Assembly (NCBI RefSeq): GCF_023208195.1
Contig: NZ_CP060034.1
Span: 2,728,001-2,792,000 of the forward strand
Length of the DNA: 64,000 nucleotides
From: Nocardioides sp. InS609-2
GTDB taxonomy: Bacteria; Actinomycetota; Actinomycetes; Propionibacteriales; Nocardioidaceae
Direction: 5' to 3'
Shown here: positions 52,212 through 60,769 of the stretch, one piece after another
How the letters are laid out: every line of letters begins with the position of its first letter
Position numbering within the stretch: the first letter of the stretch is position 1
Made by a program: the position numbers and the translations under genes
Notes under the pieces: model-generated
The model's input: only the letters and a program-made list of their open reading frames with translations
Told to the model about the DNA's origin: nothing
The model's database searches: none

Positions 52212-52487
52212 ATGACCGTGGCCCGGCCGCTGCCGACGACGGGGTCGATCCATCTCGACGCCCGTGGTGACGACCGCGCGCTCCGCGTCTCGTGGCACAA
52301 CGAGGCCGACCTGGTCGTGCTCAGCCTGTGGCGGGACAACCTCTGCACCGGCTCGTTCAGGCTGGCGGTCGACGAGGTTCCCGATCTGATCGAGATGCTG
52401 CGCGCCGGTCTTGACTACGCGTACGACGACGCGCGGGCCAGGCGTCGGGTGAGCCGTGGCGACCGGAACCACGCGACCGGCGCCTGA
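52212..52487 (+). CDS. Small conserved protein of unknown function
   Basis: 91 residues from ATG 52212. The sequence shows a compact beta pattern (DRALRVSWHNEADLVVLSLW) and a final helix (VPDLIEMLRAGLDYA). No motif is recognised. It is divergent from fpg with about 50 bases between starts and converges with the SnoaL-like gene. Confidence 0.6.
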   Translation: MTVARPLPTTGSIHLDARGDDRALRVSWHNEADLVVLSLWRDNLCTGSFRLAVDEVPDLIEMLRAGLDYAYDDARARRRVSRGDRNHATGA

Positions 52488-52492
52488 GGCGG

Positions 52493-52921
52493 TCAGCCCA
52501 CCCGCGCCAGAACCCCGGTCTGGGCGAGCAGCGCGAACCGGTCGGGCACTCCCCAGTGCTCCACGATCCGACCGTCGACGACGCGTGCCATGTCGAAGAC
52601 GGTGATGTCGACGGGCTGACCCGACGGCGGTCCGAAGAACGGGCCGGTGTTCGTGCCGCGTCCCCGGGCGCGCACCCACACGCGGTCACCTTCGACCACG
52701 GAGTCCTCGAGGGTGAAGCTCATGTCGGGCACTGCTCCGTGTACGTCGCGGATCGCCGCCTTCACATGGGCGATGGCGTCCGGCCCGCTGCCGACCAGCC
52801 CGAACTGGTGCTCCACCAGGTCCGGCGAGCACAGCTCGTCGACGATGTCGTCGTTCCCGGTGGCGAACCCCTCGTCGAACATGCGACGCACGACCTCGAG
52901 GGGACTCGTGACTTCCAGCAT
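52493..52921 (-). CDS. SnoaL-like ester cyclase-family protein
   Basis: 142 residues, NTF2-like fold: VVRRMFDEGFATGNDDIVDE, SPDLVEHQFGLVGSGPDAIA, VPDMSFTLEDSVVEGDRVWV and RIVEHWGVPD. The family includes polyketide cyclases and many small hydrolases or isomerases. It is divergent from a TetR gene with a palindrome between them, so that regulator probably controls it. Confidence 0.78.
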   Translation of the reverse strand: MLEVTSPLEVVRRMFDEGFATGNDDIVDELCSPDLVEHQFGLVGSGPDAIAHVKAAIRDVHGAVPDMSFTLEDSVVEGDRVWVRARGRGTNTGPFFGPPSGQPVDITVFDMARVVDGRIVEHWGVPDRFALLAQTGVLARVG

Positions 52922-52961
52922 GGTGAGGCTCCTGTCTCCGCGTGTTGGCGGTTCTATTTAT

Positions 52962-52976
52962 TCTAGTGCCACTAGA
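52962..52976. promoter_or_regulatory. TetR operator candidate between SnoaL-like and TetR genes
   Basis: TCTAGTGCCACTAGA is a perfect palindrome around a central C in the 63-base space between the divergent starts, eight bases before the TetR start. The flank is A/T rich (ATTTATTC), as expected for a promoter. Confidence 0.55.
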
Positions 52977-52984
52977 GTGAATAT

Positions 52985-53665
52985 GTGCCTGAAGAGAGCA
53001 GTTCGTCAAGGGGCCGGCGGCCCTATCGTTCGTCGGTGCGCTCCGCCCGGGCCGCCGAGACCCGGCGCCGGGTCATCGAGGCCGCGACCTCGAGCTTTCT
53101 CGAGAAGGGCTACGCAGCAACGACGCTGGGCATGATCGCGGGTGCCGCAGATGTCTCGGTCGACACCGTCTACAAGACCTTGGGTTCCAAGATCGCGCTG
53201 CTCAAGGAGGTGCTGGACGTCGTCATCGGCGGTGACGACGACCCGGTGTCGATGCTGGAGCGACCCGGCCCGCAGGCGGTGCGCACCGAGACCGACCAGC
53301 GGGTCCAGGTCCGGATGCTGGCTCGCGGCGTCACCGGTCAGCTCGAGCGGATCCGGCCCCTCGACGACATCCTGCGCAGCGCGGCCGCGGTCGATCCGGA
53401 GGCCGCGGCGCTGCGCGAGGACATCCAGGTTCGTCAGCGGGGTACGGCGATGCGGGCACACGTCGGCTGGATCGCGGCGAACGGCCCGCTCCGTGACGGG
53501 CTGACCGTGACCCGTGCCGGACAGGTGGTGTGGACGCTGACCTCACCCGAAGTGCACCTGATGCTGCGCGACACCAGCGGCTGGTCGCGTCGTGCCTACC
53601 AGGCCTGGCTGGAGCAGGGCATCGGCGACGGCATCCTCGTGCCGCGGCGTACGCCGGAAATCTAG
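52985..53665 (+). CDS. TetR-family regulator
   Basis: 226 residues. The helix-turn-helix is RRRVIEAATSSFLEKGYAAT and ADVSVDTVYKTLGSKIALLK; the ligand domain has LTSPEVHLMLRDTSGWSRRA. GTG 52985. The palindrome right before its start suggests autoregulation together with the divergent SnoaL-like gene. Inducer unknown. Confidence 0.82.
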   Translation: MPEESSSSRGRRPYRSSVRSARAAETRRRVIEAATSSFLEKGYAATTLGMIAGAADVSVDTVYKTLGSKIALLKEVLDVVIGGDDDPVSMLERPGPQAVRTETDQRVQVRMLARGVTGQLERIRPLDDILRSAAAVDPEAAALREDIQVRQRGTAMRAHVGWIAANGPLRDGLTVTRAGQVVWTLTSPEVHLMLRDTSGWSRRAYQAWLEQGIGDGILVPRRTPEI

Positions 53666-53698
53666 GGATTCCGCTAGATCGACCGATACGGTCGCATC

Positions 53699-54901
53699 GT
53701 GGACCCGATCCGTAACCCGTACGCACCCGGCGCCGGCCAGCGCCCGCCCGAGCTGGCCGGTCGCGACGAGCAGCTGCGCGCGTTCGACGTCGTACTCGAG
53801 CGGGTGTCGAAGAACCGGCCCGAGCGCAGCCTCGTGCTCACCGGGCTTCGGGGTGTCGGCAAGACCGTGCTGCTCAATGCGCTGCGCTCGGCGGCCGTGC
53901 GCAAGGGCTGGGGCACCGGCAAGCTCGAGGCGCGACCCGACCAGGGGTTGCGCCGGCCCCTGTCGAGCGCGCTCCACCAAGCCGTGCGCGAGCTCGGTCA
54001 CCCGCAGCGAGATGAGGTCGACCAGGTGCTCGGCGTCATCAAGGCCTTCGCGCAGCGCGACGCCGGACCCAACGCGAAGCTGAAGGACCAGTGGAGTCCC
54101 GGCATCGACGTGCCGGCAGCGCGTGGCCGGGCCGACTCGGGCGACATCGAGATCGACCTGGTCGAGCTCTTCACCGACCTCGGCGGGCTGGCCGCCGACA
54201 AGGGCCTCGGCATCGCCGTCTTCGTCGACGAGATGCAGGACCTCGGCATCGACGACGTCTCGGCCCTGTGCGCGGCCTGCCACGAGATCAGCCAGAGCGG
54301 TCTGCCCGTCATCGTCGTCGGGGCAGGGCTGCCGCACCTGCCGGCGGTGCTGTCGGCCAGCAAGTCCTACTCCGAACGGCTCTTCCGCTACCAGCGCATC
54401 GACCGGCTGGCTCGCGACGCCGCCGATCTCGCGCTGACGGCGCCGGCCGCCGGTGAGGAGGCTGCCTTCGAGGCCGATGCGCTGGCCGCGATGTACGCCG
54501 CGACCGGGGGCTACCCGTACTTCATCCAGGCCTACGGCAAGGCCGTCTGGGACCTGGCCCCCCGTTCACCCATCACCGTCGACGACGTCTCGGTGGCCGC
54601 GCCCGAAGCGGAGGCCGAGCTCGCGGTCGGCTTCTTCGGCAGTCGCTACGAACGGGCGACGCCGGGGGAGCGGGAGTACCTCCGCGCCATGGCGTCGGTC
54701 GCGTCGAGCCTGGACGAGCCACTCGACGACGCCGACTCCGTGCCGACCGCCGACGTGGCCGGCGTACTCGAGAAGAAGCCGCAGTCGCTCAGCCCCGCCC
54801 GCGACAGCCTGCTGAAGAAGGGCCTGATCTACTCCGGCGAGCGCGGCCGGATCGCGTTCACGGTGCCGCACTTCGGGAGGTACCTGCGCGAGCAGGGATA
54901 G
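53699..54901 (+). CDS. AAA-type ATPase (AAA_16/Orc1-like)
   Basis: 400 residues. Walker A GLRGVGKT (about 50-57), Walker B GIAVFVDEMQDLG, and sensor VIVVGAGLPHLP. The C-terminal part ends in a winged-helix-like region (LLKKGLIYSGERGRIAFTVP). The opening RNPYAPGAGQRPPELAGRD is typical of a widespread actinobacterial group of such ATPases with unknown function, and the mention of Orc1/Cdc6 reflects fold only. GTG 53699. Confidence 0.75.
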   Translation: MDPIRNPYAPGAGQRPPELAGRDEQLRAFDVVLERVSKNRPERSLVLTGLRGVGKTVLLNALRSAAVRKGWGTGKLEARPDQGLRRPLSSALHQAVRELGHPQRDEVDQVLGVIKAFAQRDAGPNAKLKDQWSPGIDVPAARGRADSGDIEIDLVELFTDLGGLAADKGLGIAVFVDEMQDLGIDDVSALCAACHEISQSGLPVIVVGAGLPHLPAVLSASKSYSERLFRYQRIDRLARDAADLALTAPAAGEEAAFEADALAAMYAATGGYPYFIQAYGKAVWDLAPRSPITVDDVSVAAPEAEAELAVGFFGSRYERATPGEREYLRAMASVASSLDEPLDDADSVPTADVAGVLEKKPQSLSPARDSLLKKGLIYSGERGRIAFTVPHFGRYLREQG

Positions 54902-54996
54902 CGGTCAGGCCACGATGTCGGCGACGGGACAGCCGCGGCCACCTTGACGTCCACGACGCACGATGACACGGTCGCCACGACCTTGGGAGGAAAGCC

Positions 54997-55287
54997 ATGC
55001 CCGGTGACGTCACCGTGCGCAACAACCCTGAGCAGTTCCGCTATGAGGCGCTGGTCGACGGCGAGGTGGCCGGGTTCGCGGCGTACACGCTGAACGACGA
55101 GCAGATCACTTTCACCCACACCGAGGTGGCCGACGCGTTCGGGGGCCAGGGCGTGGGTGGGGTGCTGGCCCGGCAGGCACTCGACGACGTGCGCGCCGAC
55201 GGGACCCGCACCGTGAAGCCGGACTGCCCGTTCATCAAGGGCTGGATCGAGCGGCACCCCGACTACGCCCCGCTCGTCGCACCCTGA
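54997..55287 (+). CDS. GNAT-type N-acetyltransferase, short YjdJ-like form
   Basis: 96 residues. YEALVDGEVAGFAAYTLNDE, the acetyl-CoA loop FGGQGVGGVLARQALDDVRA and PFIKGWIERHPDYAPLV are the conserved parts of this minimal GNAT family. Substrate unknown. ATG 54997 has GGGAGG upstream. The downstream gene starts five bases after its stop. Confidence 0.82.
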   Translation: MPGDVTVRNNPEQFRYEALVDGEVAGFAAYTLNDEQITFTHTEVADAFGGQGVGGVLARQALDDVRADGTRTVKPDCPFIKGWIERHPDYAPLVAP

Positions 55288-55291
55288 GCCG

Positions 55292-55571
55292 ATGACCAGC
55301 TGGGCCCACCTCACTGCGTTCGCGGAGCGGCTGCCCGGCGCCGTACTCGGGGAGGCGCACGAGGGATCACCCGCCGGGTACGCCGGTCGGCATCAGTTCG
55401 CGCGATTGCGCTGGGACGACGACGGCCCTGAGCTCGCGCAGGCGTGGACCGGCGAGATGGACACCGGTGCCGCGCTGGCCGCGCGCCGAGCTGGTGCTCG
55501 AGTCGTACCTGATCCGCGGCGGCCCGCGCCGGCTCGGCGGACTGGACCCGGAGACGCTCCTGCCCAGCTAG
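55292..55571 (+). pseudogene. MmcQ/YjbR-like protein gene, internally deleted or frameshifted
   Basis: ATG 55292 opens SWAHLTAFAERLPGAVLGEA and FARLRWDDDGPELAQAW, as in MmcQ/YjbR-like proteins. After ALAAR the frame degenerates, and another frame continues AELVLESYLIRGGPRRLGGL to a stop at 55569-55571. The joined product is shorter than the family norm of about 115-120 residues, so a deletion of roughly 25 codons is more likely than one missing base. Confidence 0.55.
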
Positions 55572-55961
55572 TCAGAGCGTCGCCAGCTCCTCCGCGGTGA
55601 AGGCGCGCAGCACGCAGAACTCATTGCCCTCAGGGTCCGCCATCACCACCCACGACACACTCGAGTCCTGCCCGACGTCGGTCCGGGTGGCGCCCAGCGA
55701 CTCCACCCGCGCCACCTCGGCATCGCGGTCCTCGGGACGCAGGTCGAGGTGCAGCCGGTTCTTGCCGGCCTTGTCGCCTGGCACGCGCACGAACAGCAGG
55801 TCTGGCGTGACGCCGTCCTGCGGGCTCCCGGCGGGTGGCTCGAGGGCGACCTCGTCGGGTGTGTCGTGCGTACGCCGCCAGCCCAGCGCCTCCTGCCAGA
55901 AGCCGGCAAGCAGGTCGGGGTCGTGGGAGTCGATGACGAGGCACTGGATGGTGAGGGTCAT
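55572..55961 (-). CDS. VOC-fold glyoxalase-like protein
   Basis: 129 residues from ATG 55961. TIQCLVIDSHDPDLLAGFWQ at the start and NRLHLDLRPEDRDAEVARVE in the middle are typical; WVVMADPEGNEFCVLRAF ends the fold. The group is common in actinobacteria and mostly uncharacterised. Confidence 0.8.
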   Translation of the reverse strand: MTLTIQCLVIDSHDPDLLAGFWQEALGWRRTHDTPDEVALEPPAGSPQDGVTPDLLFVRVPGDKAGKNRLHLDLRPEDRDAEVARVESLGATRTDVGQDSSVSWVVMADPEGNEFCVLRAFTAEELATL

Positions 55962-55997
55962 GGGCCCAGCCTGTTGCGTTCGAATCACACCCGCCAA

Positions 55998-56037
55998 TGG
56001 TTTCGAGAGAGGCGCCAGGGCGCCTTCCTCAACCAGC
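55998..56037 (-). repeat. Interspersed repeat family B, copy 2
   Basis: On the minus strand it begins CGCTGGTTGAGGAAGG and ends CTCGAAACCA, with AGGCGCC/GGCGCCT paired inside. The first 13 bases match copy 1 at 43318-43330. It contains the stop codon of the kinase gene that ends at 56029. Confidence 0.6.
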
Positions 56038-56934
56038 GGGTGGCCGGTCGAGCTCCTCCATCAGCCCACCGAACGCCTCCTCGTCACTGGCGGTGCCGAT
56101 GTGCGGCGCGGCGAACCACGCGGCGTACTGACTGATCTCGTCGAGCCGCCACTCCAGGTCGAACATCTCGAGCATCCCGCCGTCGGCATCGACCAGGTCG
56201 GACCGGCCGGCCGCGACGATGCCGCGCAGGTCGCGTTCGCGCGGCGCCAGCTTGAGCGACTCCCAGTCGACTAGCGCTGCGCGCCCGTCCGGGAGCCGCA
56301 CCTGGTTGCGGGTGTGCGGCTCGCCGTGCGTCGGCACCCACGGCCGGCTGATGGCCGCGGATGCGAGTTGGTGGTACGACGCGGTCCAGCCCTCGATGGC
56401 GTCGATCCGTGCCCGCAATGCGTCGCGAGCAGCCGGCCCGAACTGCCCGGTGTCCCACGACGAGGAGAGCCGGGGAAGCAGGGCGGAGGCAAAGTCCGCG
56501 GAGACGAGGGGCGCCCAGACGGGGATGTCACCCGGGGCCGAGGCGTGCAAGCGCGACAACATCGCCGCATCTCCATCTGCATCCACCACATCCCCGTTGC
56601 CGACGGCTGGTCCGGGCAGCCACGGCGTCACGCTCAGCGCCCCGTCACCGAACGCCACGGCGTACGGCGGCAGCGGAGCGACCACGAACTCCAGCCCGGC
56701 GTCCGCGAGTGCAGCGGCGCCGGCGTACGCCGACCGCAGCGACGACAGCGAGTGCCGCGAGCCGAGCCCGTCGAGGGTGACGAACAGCGCCGGTCCGGCG
56801 GCCGTGTCGGCCCGCCAGTGGTGCGCCCCGAACCCGACCGGCAGGTGCGTCACGCGCACCACGGAAGTCAGCCAGTGCGATCGCACCGCAGCCAGGACAT
56901 CTGCCTCGGCGACCCCGACCGGTGCTTCCTTCAC
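56029..56934 (-). CDS. Aminoglycoside phosphotransferase-family kinase
   Basis: 301 residues of the APH/choline kinase fold. The catalytic loop is WVPTHGEPHTRNQ, with Glu where Asp is most common, and the metal motif is LVDWESLKLAPRERDL. HWRADTAAGPALFVTLDG forms the N-terminal nucleotide lobe. Resistance activity should not be assumed; most such genes act on unknown small molecules. The final PPAG and stop lie in a family B repeat. Confidence 0.78.
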   Translation of the reverse strand: MKEAPVGVAEADVLAAVRSHWLTSVVRVTHLPVGFGAHHWRADTAAGPALFVTLDGLGSRHSLSSLRSAYAGAAALADAGLEFVVAPLPPYAVAFGDGALSVTPWLPGPAVGNGDVVDADGDAAMLSRLHASAPGDIPVWAPLVSADFASALLPRLSSSWDTGQFGPAARDALRARIDAIEGWTASYHQLASAAISRPWVPTHGEPHTRNQVRLPDGRAALVDWESLKLAPRERDLRGIVAAGRSDLVDADGGMLEMFDLEWRLDEISQYAAWFAAPHIGTASDEEAFGGLMEELDRPPAG

Positions 56935-57031
56935 GGTGCGGCCGCGTGCTGCCCGAGAGTCCCCATGCGACGCAGCCTAGCCACGGGCGAGGTGCCGAAC
57001 CGAGTCGCGCGGGGCGTGGGATGCTGCCGTC

Positions 57032-57406
57032 ATGAGGATCGTCCAGATCGCCCAACGGGCCGACGACCTGACTCGTGCTGCGGAGTTCTACACGATGCTC
57101 CTCGGCTGCCCCCCGACGGCGACGTACGACCCGCCCGGGCTGCTGTTCTTCGACCTCGACGGGGTGCGGCTCCTGCTCGAGCAGGCGGCCCCGCCGGCGA
57201 CCCTCTACCTCGCCGTCGACGACATAGAGGCGGCGGTCAGCCGGCTGCGTGACGCCGGTGTGCAGGTGGTATCCGAGCCGCACGTCATCTTCGGTCACGA
57301 GGACGACACCCTCGGTCCGACCGGCACCGACGAGTGGCAGGCGTTCGTCAACGACTCCGAAGGCAACCTCGTCGGGCTCGTGGAGCAGCGAGCCCGCGCG
57401 TCATGA
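57032..57406 (+). CDS. VOC-fold glyoxalase-like protein
   Basis: 124 residues: VQIAQRADDLTRAAEFYTML, LLFFDLDGVRLLLEQ, TLYLAVDDIEAAVSRLRDAG and AFVNDSEGNLVGLVEQ. Substrate unknown. It overlaps the GDPD gene by ATGA. Confidence 0.82.
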   Translation: MRIVQIAQRADDLTRAAEFYTMLLGCPPTATYDPPGLLFFDLDGVRLLLEQAAPPATLYLAVDDIEAAVSRLRDAGVQVVSEPHVIFGHEDDTLGPTGTDEWQAFVNDSEGNLVGLVEQRARAS

Positions 57407-58182
57407 GGCCACAGGTCGTCGCGCACCGAGGCGCCAGCCACGAGAACGCCGAGCACACGCTGGGCGCCTATCTCCGTGCGCTCGACGTCGGTGCAGAGGC
57501 TCTCGAATGCGACGTCCGGCTCACCGCCGACGGACACCTCATCTGCGTGCATGACCGCGACCTGCGGCGTACGACGTCGACCAGGGGGGTCGTGTCCACC
57601 ATGCGCCTGGCCGACCTCGACGAGCTCGACTTCGCGTCGTGGAAGAACCCATGGTCGGAGTTCGACGACGAGGCTCCCGACCAGGACGTCGCGCTCGGCA
57701 AGGTGCTGACCCTGCGCAAGCTGCTGGAGACCGTGACCGACTACGACCGCCGCATCGAGCTGGCGATCGAGACGAAACACCCGGTGCGGTACGGCGGCCT
57801 GGTCGAACGCCGACTCGTCGAGATGCTGCGTGACTTCGGCTGGGACCGGGCCGGGTCGCCGGCGCGGGTGATGAGCTTCTCCTACCGTGCTCTCCAGCGC
57901 ACCCGGAAGCTCGCGCCGGGCATCGACGTCGTGATGCTCATCGACAAGAGCCATCACTGGCCCGCCCTCAAGCCGATGGTCGGTGACGACTGGATCCTCG
58001 GGCCCGGCATCGAGGCGCTGCGGGAGTCGCCGTCGTTCGCCCGCAAGATGGCCAGGAACCGGCGCGACCTCCACGTCTGGACCGTCAACACCGAGGACGA
58101 CCTGCAGGTCTGCCTCGACCACGGTGTGAAGGCCGTGATCAGCGACCGCCCGGCGTACATGCTGGAGCTGTTGGACCGATAG
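57403..58182 (+). CDS. Glycerophosphodiester phosphodiesterase
   Basis: 259 residues. The GDPD signature is VVAHRGASHENAEHTLGAY with catalytic His, then LECDVRLTADGHLICVHDRD with the metal-binding Glu/Asp and second His. TIM-barrel end: LHVWTVNTEDDLQVCLDHGV. It cleaves glycerophosphodiesters to glycerol 3-phosphate and an alcohol. No signal peptide, so cytoplasmic. Confidence 0.9.
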   Translation: MRPQVVAHRGASHENAEHTLGAYLRALDVGAEALECDVRLTADGHLICVHDRDLRRTTSTRGVVSTMRLADLDELDFASWKNPWSEFDDEAPDQDVALGKVLTLRKLLETVTDYDRRIELAIETKHPVRYGGLVERRLVEMLRDFGWDRAGSPARVMSFSYRALQRTRKLAPGIDVVMLIDKSHHWPALKPMVGDDWILGPGIEALRESPSFARKMARNRRDLHVWTVNTEDDLQVCLDHGVKAVISDRPAYMLELLDR

Positions 58183-58191
58183 GTTCGCCGC

Positions 58192-59121
58192 ATGGCGAAG
58201 AAGTCACGCACCACGTCCCAGCCCACCGCCCCCGGCGAAGTCGGCCCGCGCCAGCCCTGCCCGTGCGGCTCCGGCAAGCGCTACAAGGCATGTCACGGCT
58301 CGGCCGACGGCGCGTCGGCGGCTTACATCAGCCGGCCGTTCGAGGGCATGCCGAGCGAGTGCGACGTGATCGCGCTGCGCGAGCTGGTGCCCGCCGCAAC
58401 CGCGCCGCTGACCCTCAAGGACAGCGACCGCGTCGTCCGTCTCGCCAGCCTGCTGCCGATGGCCGCGCCCGCGATGGTGCGCGCGTCGGGAGACGTGTGG
58501 CTGGGGTTGCAGGTGCAGCACCAGTACGGCGACCCGGCACGCGACCTGGCCGCCGTACTCGAAAGGGCGCTGGCCACCGAGGAGCCCGGCATCGTCGGCC
58601 TCACGAGCGCGCCCGGCGAGGGCCCGCGGCTGCAGGACCTGATCAGCAACGACACGCTCGATGTGACCGTGCACGACGGCTTCGGCTACTGGATCGACGA
58701 CGTGGAGGACCCCGACACCTCCATGCAGGCCGCCCTCGACCAGGCCAATGGCGCCGCGTCGCCGACTGCTCGGCTGACCAGTGTCGACGCGGCGTACTGG
58801 ACCGACGTCGGCACGAAGGAGCACCTGCGCTGGATCATGCCGGAGCCCGAGGATGCCCTGCTCGACGCGCTCTCGCGACTGCACGCCGCCGGCGAGGACT
58901 CGCTGGTCGCCGACTCGCGGCTGGTCGGCATGTTCCGGGCACACGGCCTGCTGACCCCGGTCTGGGACCTCCCGCTCGGCACCGGGGCCGAGGCGCTGGA
59001 GAAGCCGACCGCGGCGTTCGCCACGGCGCTGGCCGACGCGCTCGCCGACACCTCCGAGCTGACTCCGGCGCAGCGTTCCGCACGTGCGGGACTCGCCAAC
59101 CGGCAGGTCACCCTCCGCTGA
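58192..59121 (+). CDS. SEC-C motif protein (DUF5926 type)
   Basis: 309 residues. The SEC-C zinc motif QPCPCGSGKRYKACHG lies at residues 23-38, as in SecA C-termini. The remainder (SRPFEGMPSECDVIALRELV ... LRWIMPEPEDALLDALSRLH) matches a conserved actinobacterial family without assigned function. It begins nine bases after the GDPD stop and is followed by a long hairpin. Confidence 0.78.
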   Translation: MAKKSRTTSQPTAPGEVGPRQPCPCGSGKRYKACHGSADGASAAYISRPFEGMPSECDVIALRELVPAATAPLTLKDSDRVVRLASLLPMAAPAMVRASGDVWLGLQVQHQYGDPARDLAAVLERALATEEPGIVGLTSAPGEGPRLQDLISNDTLDVTVHDGFGYWIDDVEDPDTSMQAALDQANGAASPTARLTSVDAAYWTDVGTKEHLRWIMPEPEDALLDALSRLHAAGEDSLVADSRLVGMFRAHGLLTPVWDLPLGTGAEALEKPTAAFATALADALADTSELTPAQRSARAGLANRQVTLR

Positions 59122-59126
59122 GTCGA

Positions 59127-59172
59127 GTCGTCCGCCGGACGCCGGGCCCCAACCCGGCGTGGGGCGGACGAC
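59127..59172. terminator. Long hairpin downstream of the SEC-C gene
   Basis: GTCGTCCGCC at 59127-59136 pairs exactly with 59163-59172, and ACGCCGGG inside pairs with CCCGGCGT, giving an extended stem six bases after the stop. Strong terminator candidate. Confidence 0.75.
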
Positions 59173-59256
59173 CCTGTCCGGATGCTGGCAAAATCTCTTC
59201 TGATTCTGCGGGGCGGTGGTTGTGCCCACCGCACGTGCCGCGTAGGTTTTGGTGAA

Positions 59257-59298
59257 GGCCCGGTCGTTGTTGTTTCCCCCGTCAACAACGGCCGGGTT
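59257..59298. terminator. Hairpin followed by T-rich tail, facing the cyclase gene
   Basis: GGCCCGGTCGTTGTTG pairs with CAACAACGGCCGGGTT around a 10-base loop, allowing three G-T pairs, and is followed by CTTTC. It lies between convergent genes, close to the cyclase stop, and can end transcription from either side. The rest of 59173-59256 shows nothing. Confidence 0.65.
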
Positions 59299-59317
59299 CT
59301 TTCATGCCCGGAGGTCC

Positions 59318-60361
59318 TCAGGCGCGGCGAACCCGCCAGGGCTGGAGCCGTGAGTAGCCCTTCACAGAGGCCCGGCGCATCCGCTTGAAGCGGTACGACG
59401 CGGACTCGGCGTCGTTGGTCTCCGGGTCCTCCTCCTGGCCGGCCAGCGCGGCGTAGACCCCGCGGTCGACCACGACCGTGCCGGGGCGGGCCACCGAGGT
59501 GAGCCGGGAGGCGATGTTGACCGTCGGTCCGAAGACGTCACCGAGCCGGCTGACCACCCCGCCATGGGCGATGCCGGCGCGCACGTCCGGGAAGGCGTCG
59601 TCCTCGTCGGCACCGCGCGCGGTCAGGGTGAGGGCGATCTCGACGGCGTCGAGCGGGTCGTCCGCGACGTACAGGATCTCGTCGCCGATCGTCTTGATGA
59701 CCCGGCCGCCGAGGTCGACGACGGTGCCGGTGGCCTCCTGCTCGAAGTGCTCGATCCAGGAGACCAGCTCGCGCTCGTCGAGGCTCTTGCTGTGCGTGGT
59801 GTAGCCGACGATGTCGACGAAGCCAACCGCCATCGTGACCTCGGTGTCACCGCCGGTGTCGACCAGCCGGTTGGCGGCGCTGGCGAGGTGGCGGCGCCAG
59901 ATGTAGGACTGCAGCGCCTCGACGCGGGGGAGCACCCCGGTGGCCAGCTCGGCCATCCGCACCTCTGGGTCCTCGCCCTCGACGGCGATCCCGGTCAGCA
60001 GGTCGGTCTGCCACTCCGCGAGCCGCGCGAAGCTGCGTCCCCAGGTGCGCACCAGCGCCGCCTGCGACTCCTCGTCGATGACGCCCATCTGCATCAGCTC
60101 GTCGGTCATCCGCAGCGCGGCCACGTCGCTCTCGGTGAACGCCGGCTCGTCGTCGGCGGCATGCGGGAAGCCCAGCAGCCGCCACAGCTGCATGGCGACA
60201 TCGAGGTCGACGCCGGCCTTCTCGGCGACCTCGACGCGGGTCAGGTGCGGTGCCTCCCCGAGCAGGAACGCCTCAACCTCGCCCAGCGCAGCCGCCAGAT
60301 CGCTGGTGGGGTGGTCGGCCAAGTCAGCCGCCGTCGGTGCTCGTGGCCCCGAGGCGGGCAT
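59318..60361 (-). CDS. Class III adenylate cyclase with N-terminal helical/HTH-like region
   Basis: About 347 residues. The C-terminal cyclase domain has VGFVDIVGYTTHSKSLDERE with the metal-binding Asp, then IKTIGDEILYVADDPLDAVE and a loop GPTVNIASRLTSVARPGTVV with the conserved Asn and Arg. The first 150 residues include LTRVEVAEKAGVDLDVAMQL, like a MerR/HTH helix pair. It makes cAMP. ATG 60361 has GAGG seven bases upstream and overlaps the cyclic-nucleotide-binding gene by 38 bases; TTG 60322 is an alternative. Confidence 0.82.
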   Translation of the reverse strand: MPASGPRAPTAADLADHPTSDLAAALGEVEAFLLGEAPHLTRVEVAEKAGVDLDVAMQLWRLLGFPHAADDEPAFTESDVAALRMTDELMQMGVIDEESQAALVRTWGRSFARLAEWQTDLLTGIAVEGEDPEVRMAELATGVLPRVEALQSYIWRRHLASAANRLVDTGGDTEVTMAVGFVDIVGYTTHSKSLDERELVSWIEHFEQEATGTVVDLGGRVIKTIGDEILYVADDPLDAVEIALTLTARGADEDDAFPDVRAGIAHGGVVSRLGDVFGPTVNIASRLTSVARPGTVVVDRGVYAALAGQEEDPETNDAESASYRFKRMRRASVKGYSRLQPWRVRRA

Positions 60362-60713
60362 CCGCCGCCTCACGCAGCTTGGCGCCGAACGCGGGGATCT
60401 CGTCGACCAGCTCGCGCACGGTCTCGCTGGTGAAGTGGATCAGCTCGAGCGGCGTCAGCGCGACGATCGACGCGGTGCGCAGAGAGTGGTTGATGATGCC
60501 GGCCTCGCCCATGATCTCGCCAGGGCCGAGTACGGCGATCTCCTGGCCGCCGCGGCGTACTGACGCCTCACCGCTCACCAGGATGTAGGCCTTGTCGGCG
60601 CCGGTCTTCTCCCAGATGGGGGACCAGCCCGCGGGCACCTTCACGGCGCGGCCGGCCGCCTTGATGCGCGCGACTTCCTTGTCGGTGAAGCCGTCGAAGA
60701 TGGAGTCAGCCAT
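60324..60713 (-). CDS. Cyclic nucleotide-binding domain protein
   Basis: 129 residues, a single cNMP-binding beta-roll: ADKAYILVSGEASVRRGGQE, and the phosphate-binding region GPGEIMGEAGIINHSLRTAS, with Glu, Arg and Thr/Ser where cAMP contacts are expected. It has no helix-turn-helix, so it is not a Crp-type regulator. It is translated just ahead of the adenylate cyclase and overlaps it, so it may sense the cAMP that enzyme makes. Confidence 0.8.
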   Translation of the reverse strand: MADSIFDGFTDKEVARIKAAGRAVKVPAGWSPIWEKTGADKAYILVSGEASVRRGGQEIAVLGPGEIMGEAGIINHSLRTASIVALTPLELIHFTSETVRELVDEIPAFGAKLREAADARLGATSTDGG

Positions 60714-60769
60714 GTGGGTTCCCTTTCGAAGGATTCCCTCCCAGCCGCATCGTAATGCGTGGATGCGGC

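Noticed and set aside
55975..55990. GTTCGAATC as a tRNA T-arm
   Set aside because: The surrounding sequence does not fold into a cloverleaf and no anticodon arm is present; chance match near a repeat.
59182..59388. Small frame reading through the terminator hairpins as a leader peptide gene
   Set aside because: No ribosome-binding site, no regulated gene downstream on that strand, and the region is explained by two terminators between convergent genes.
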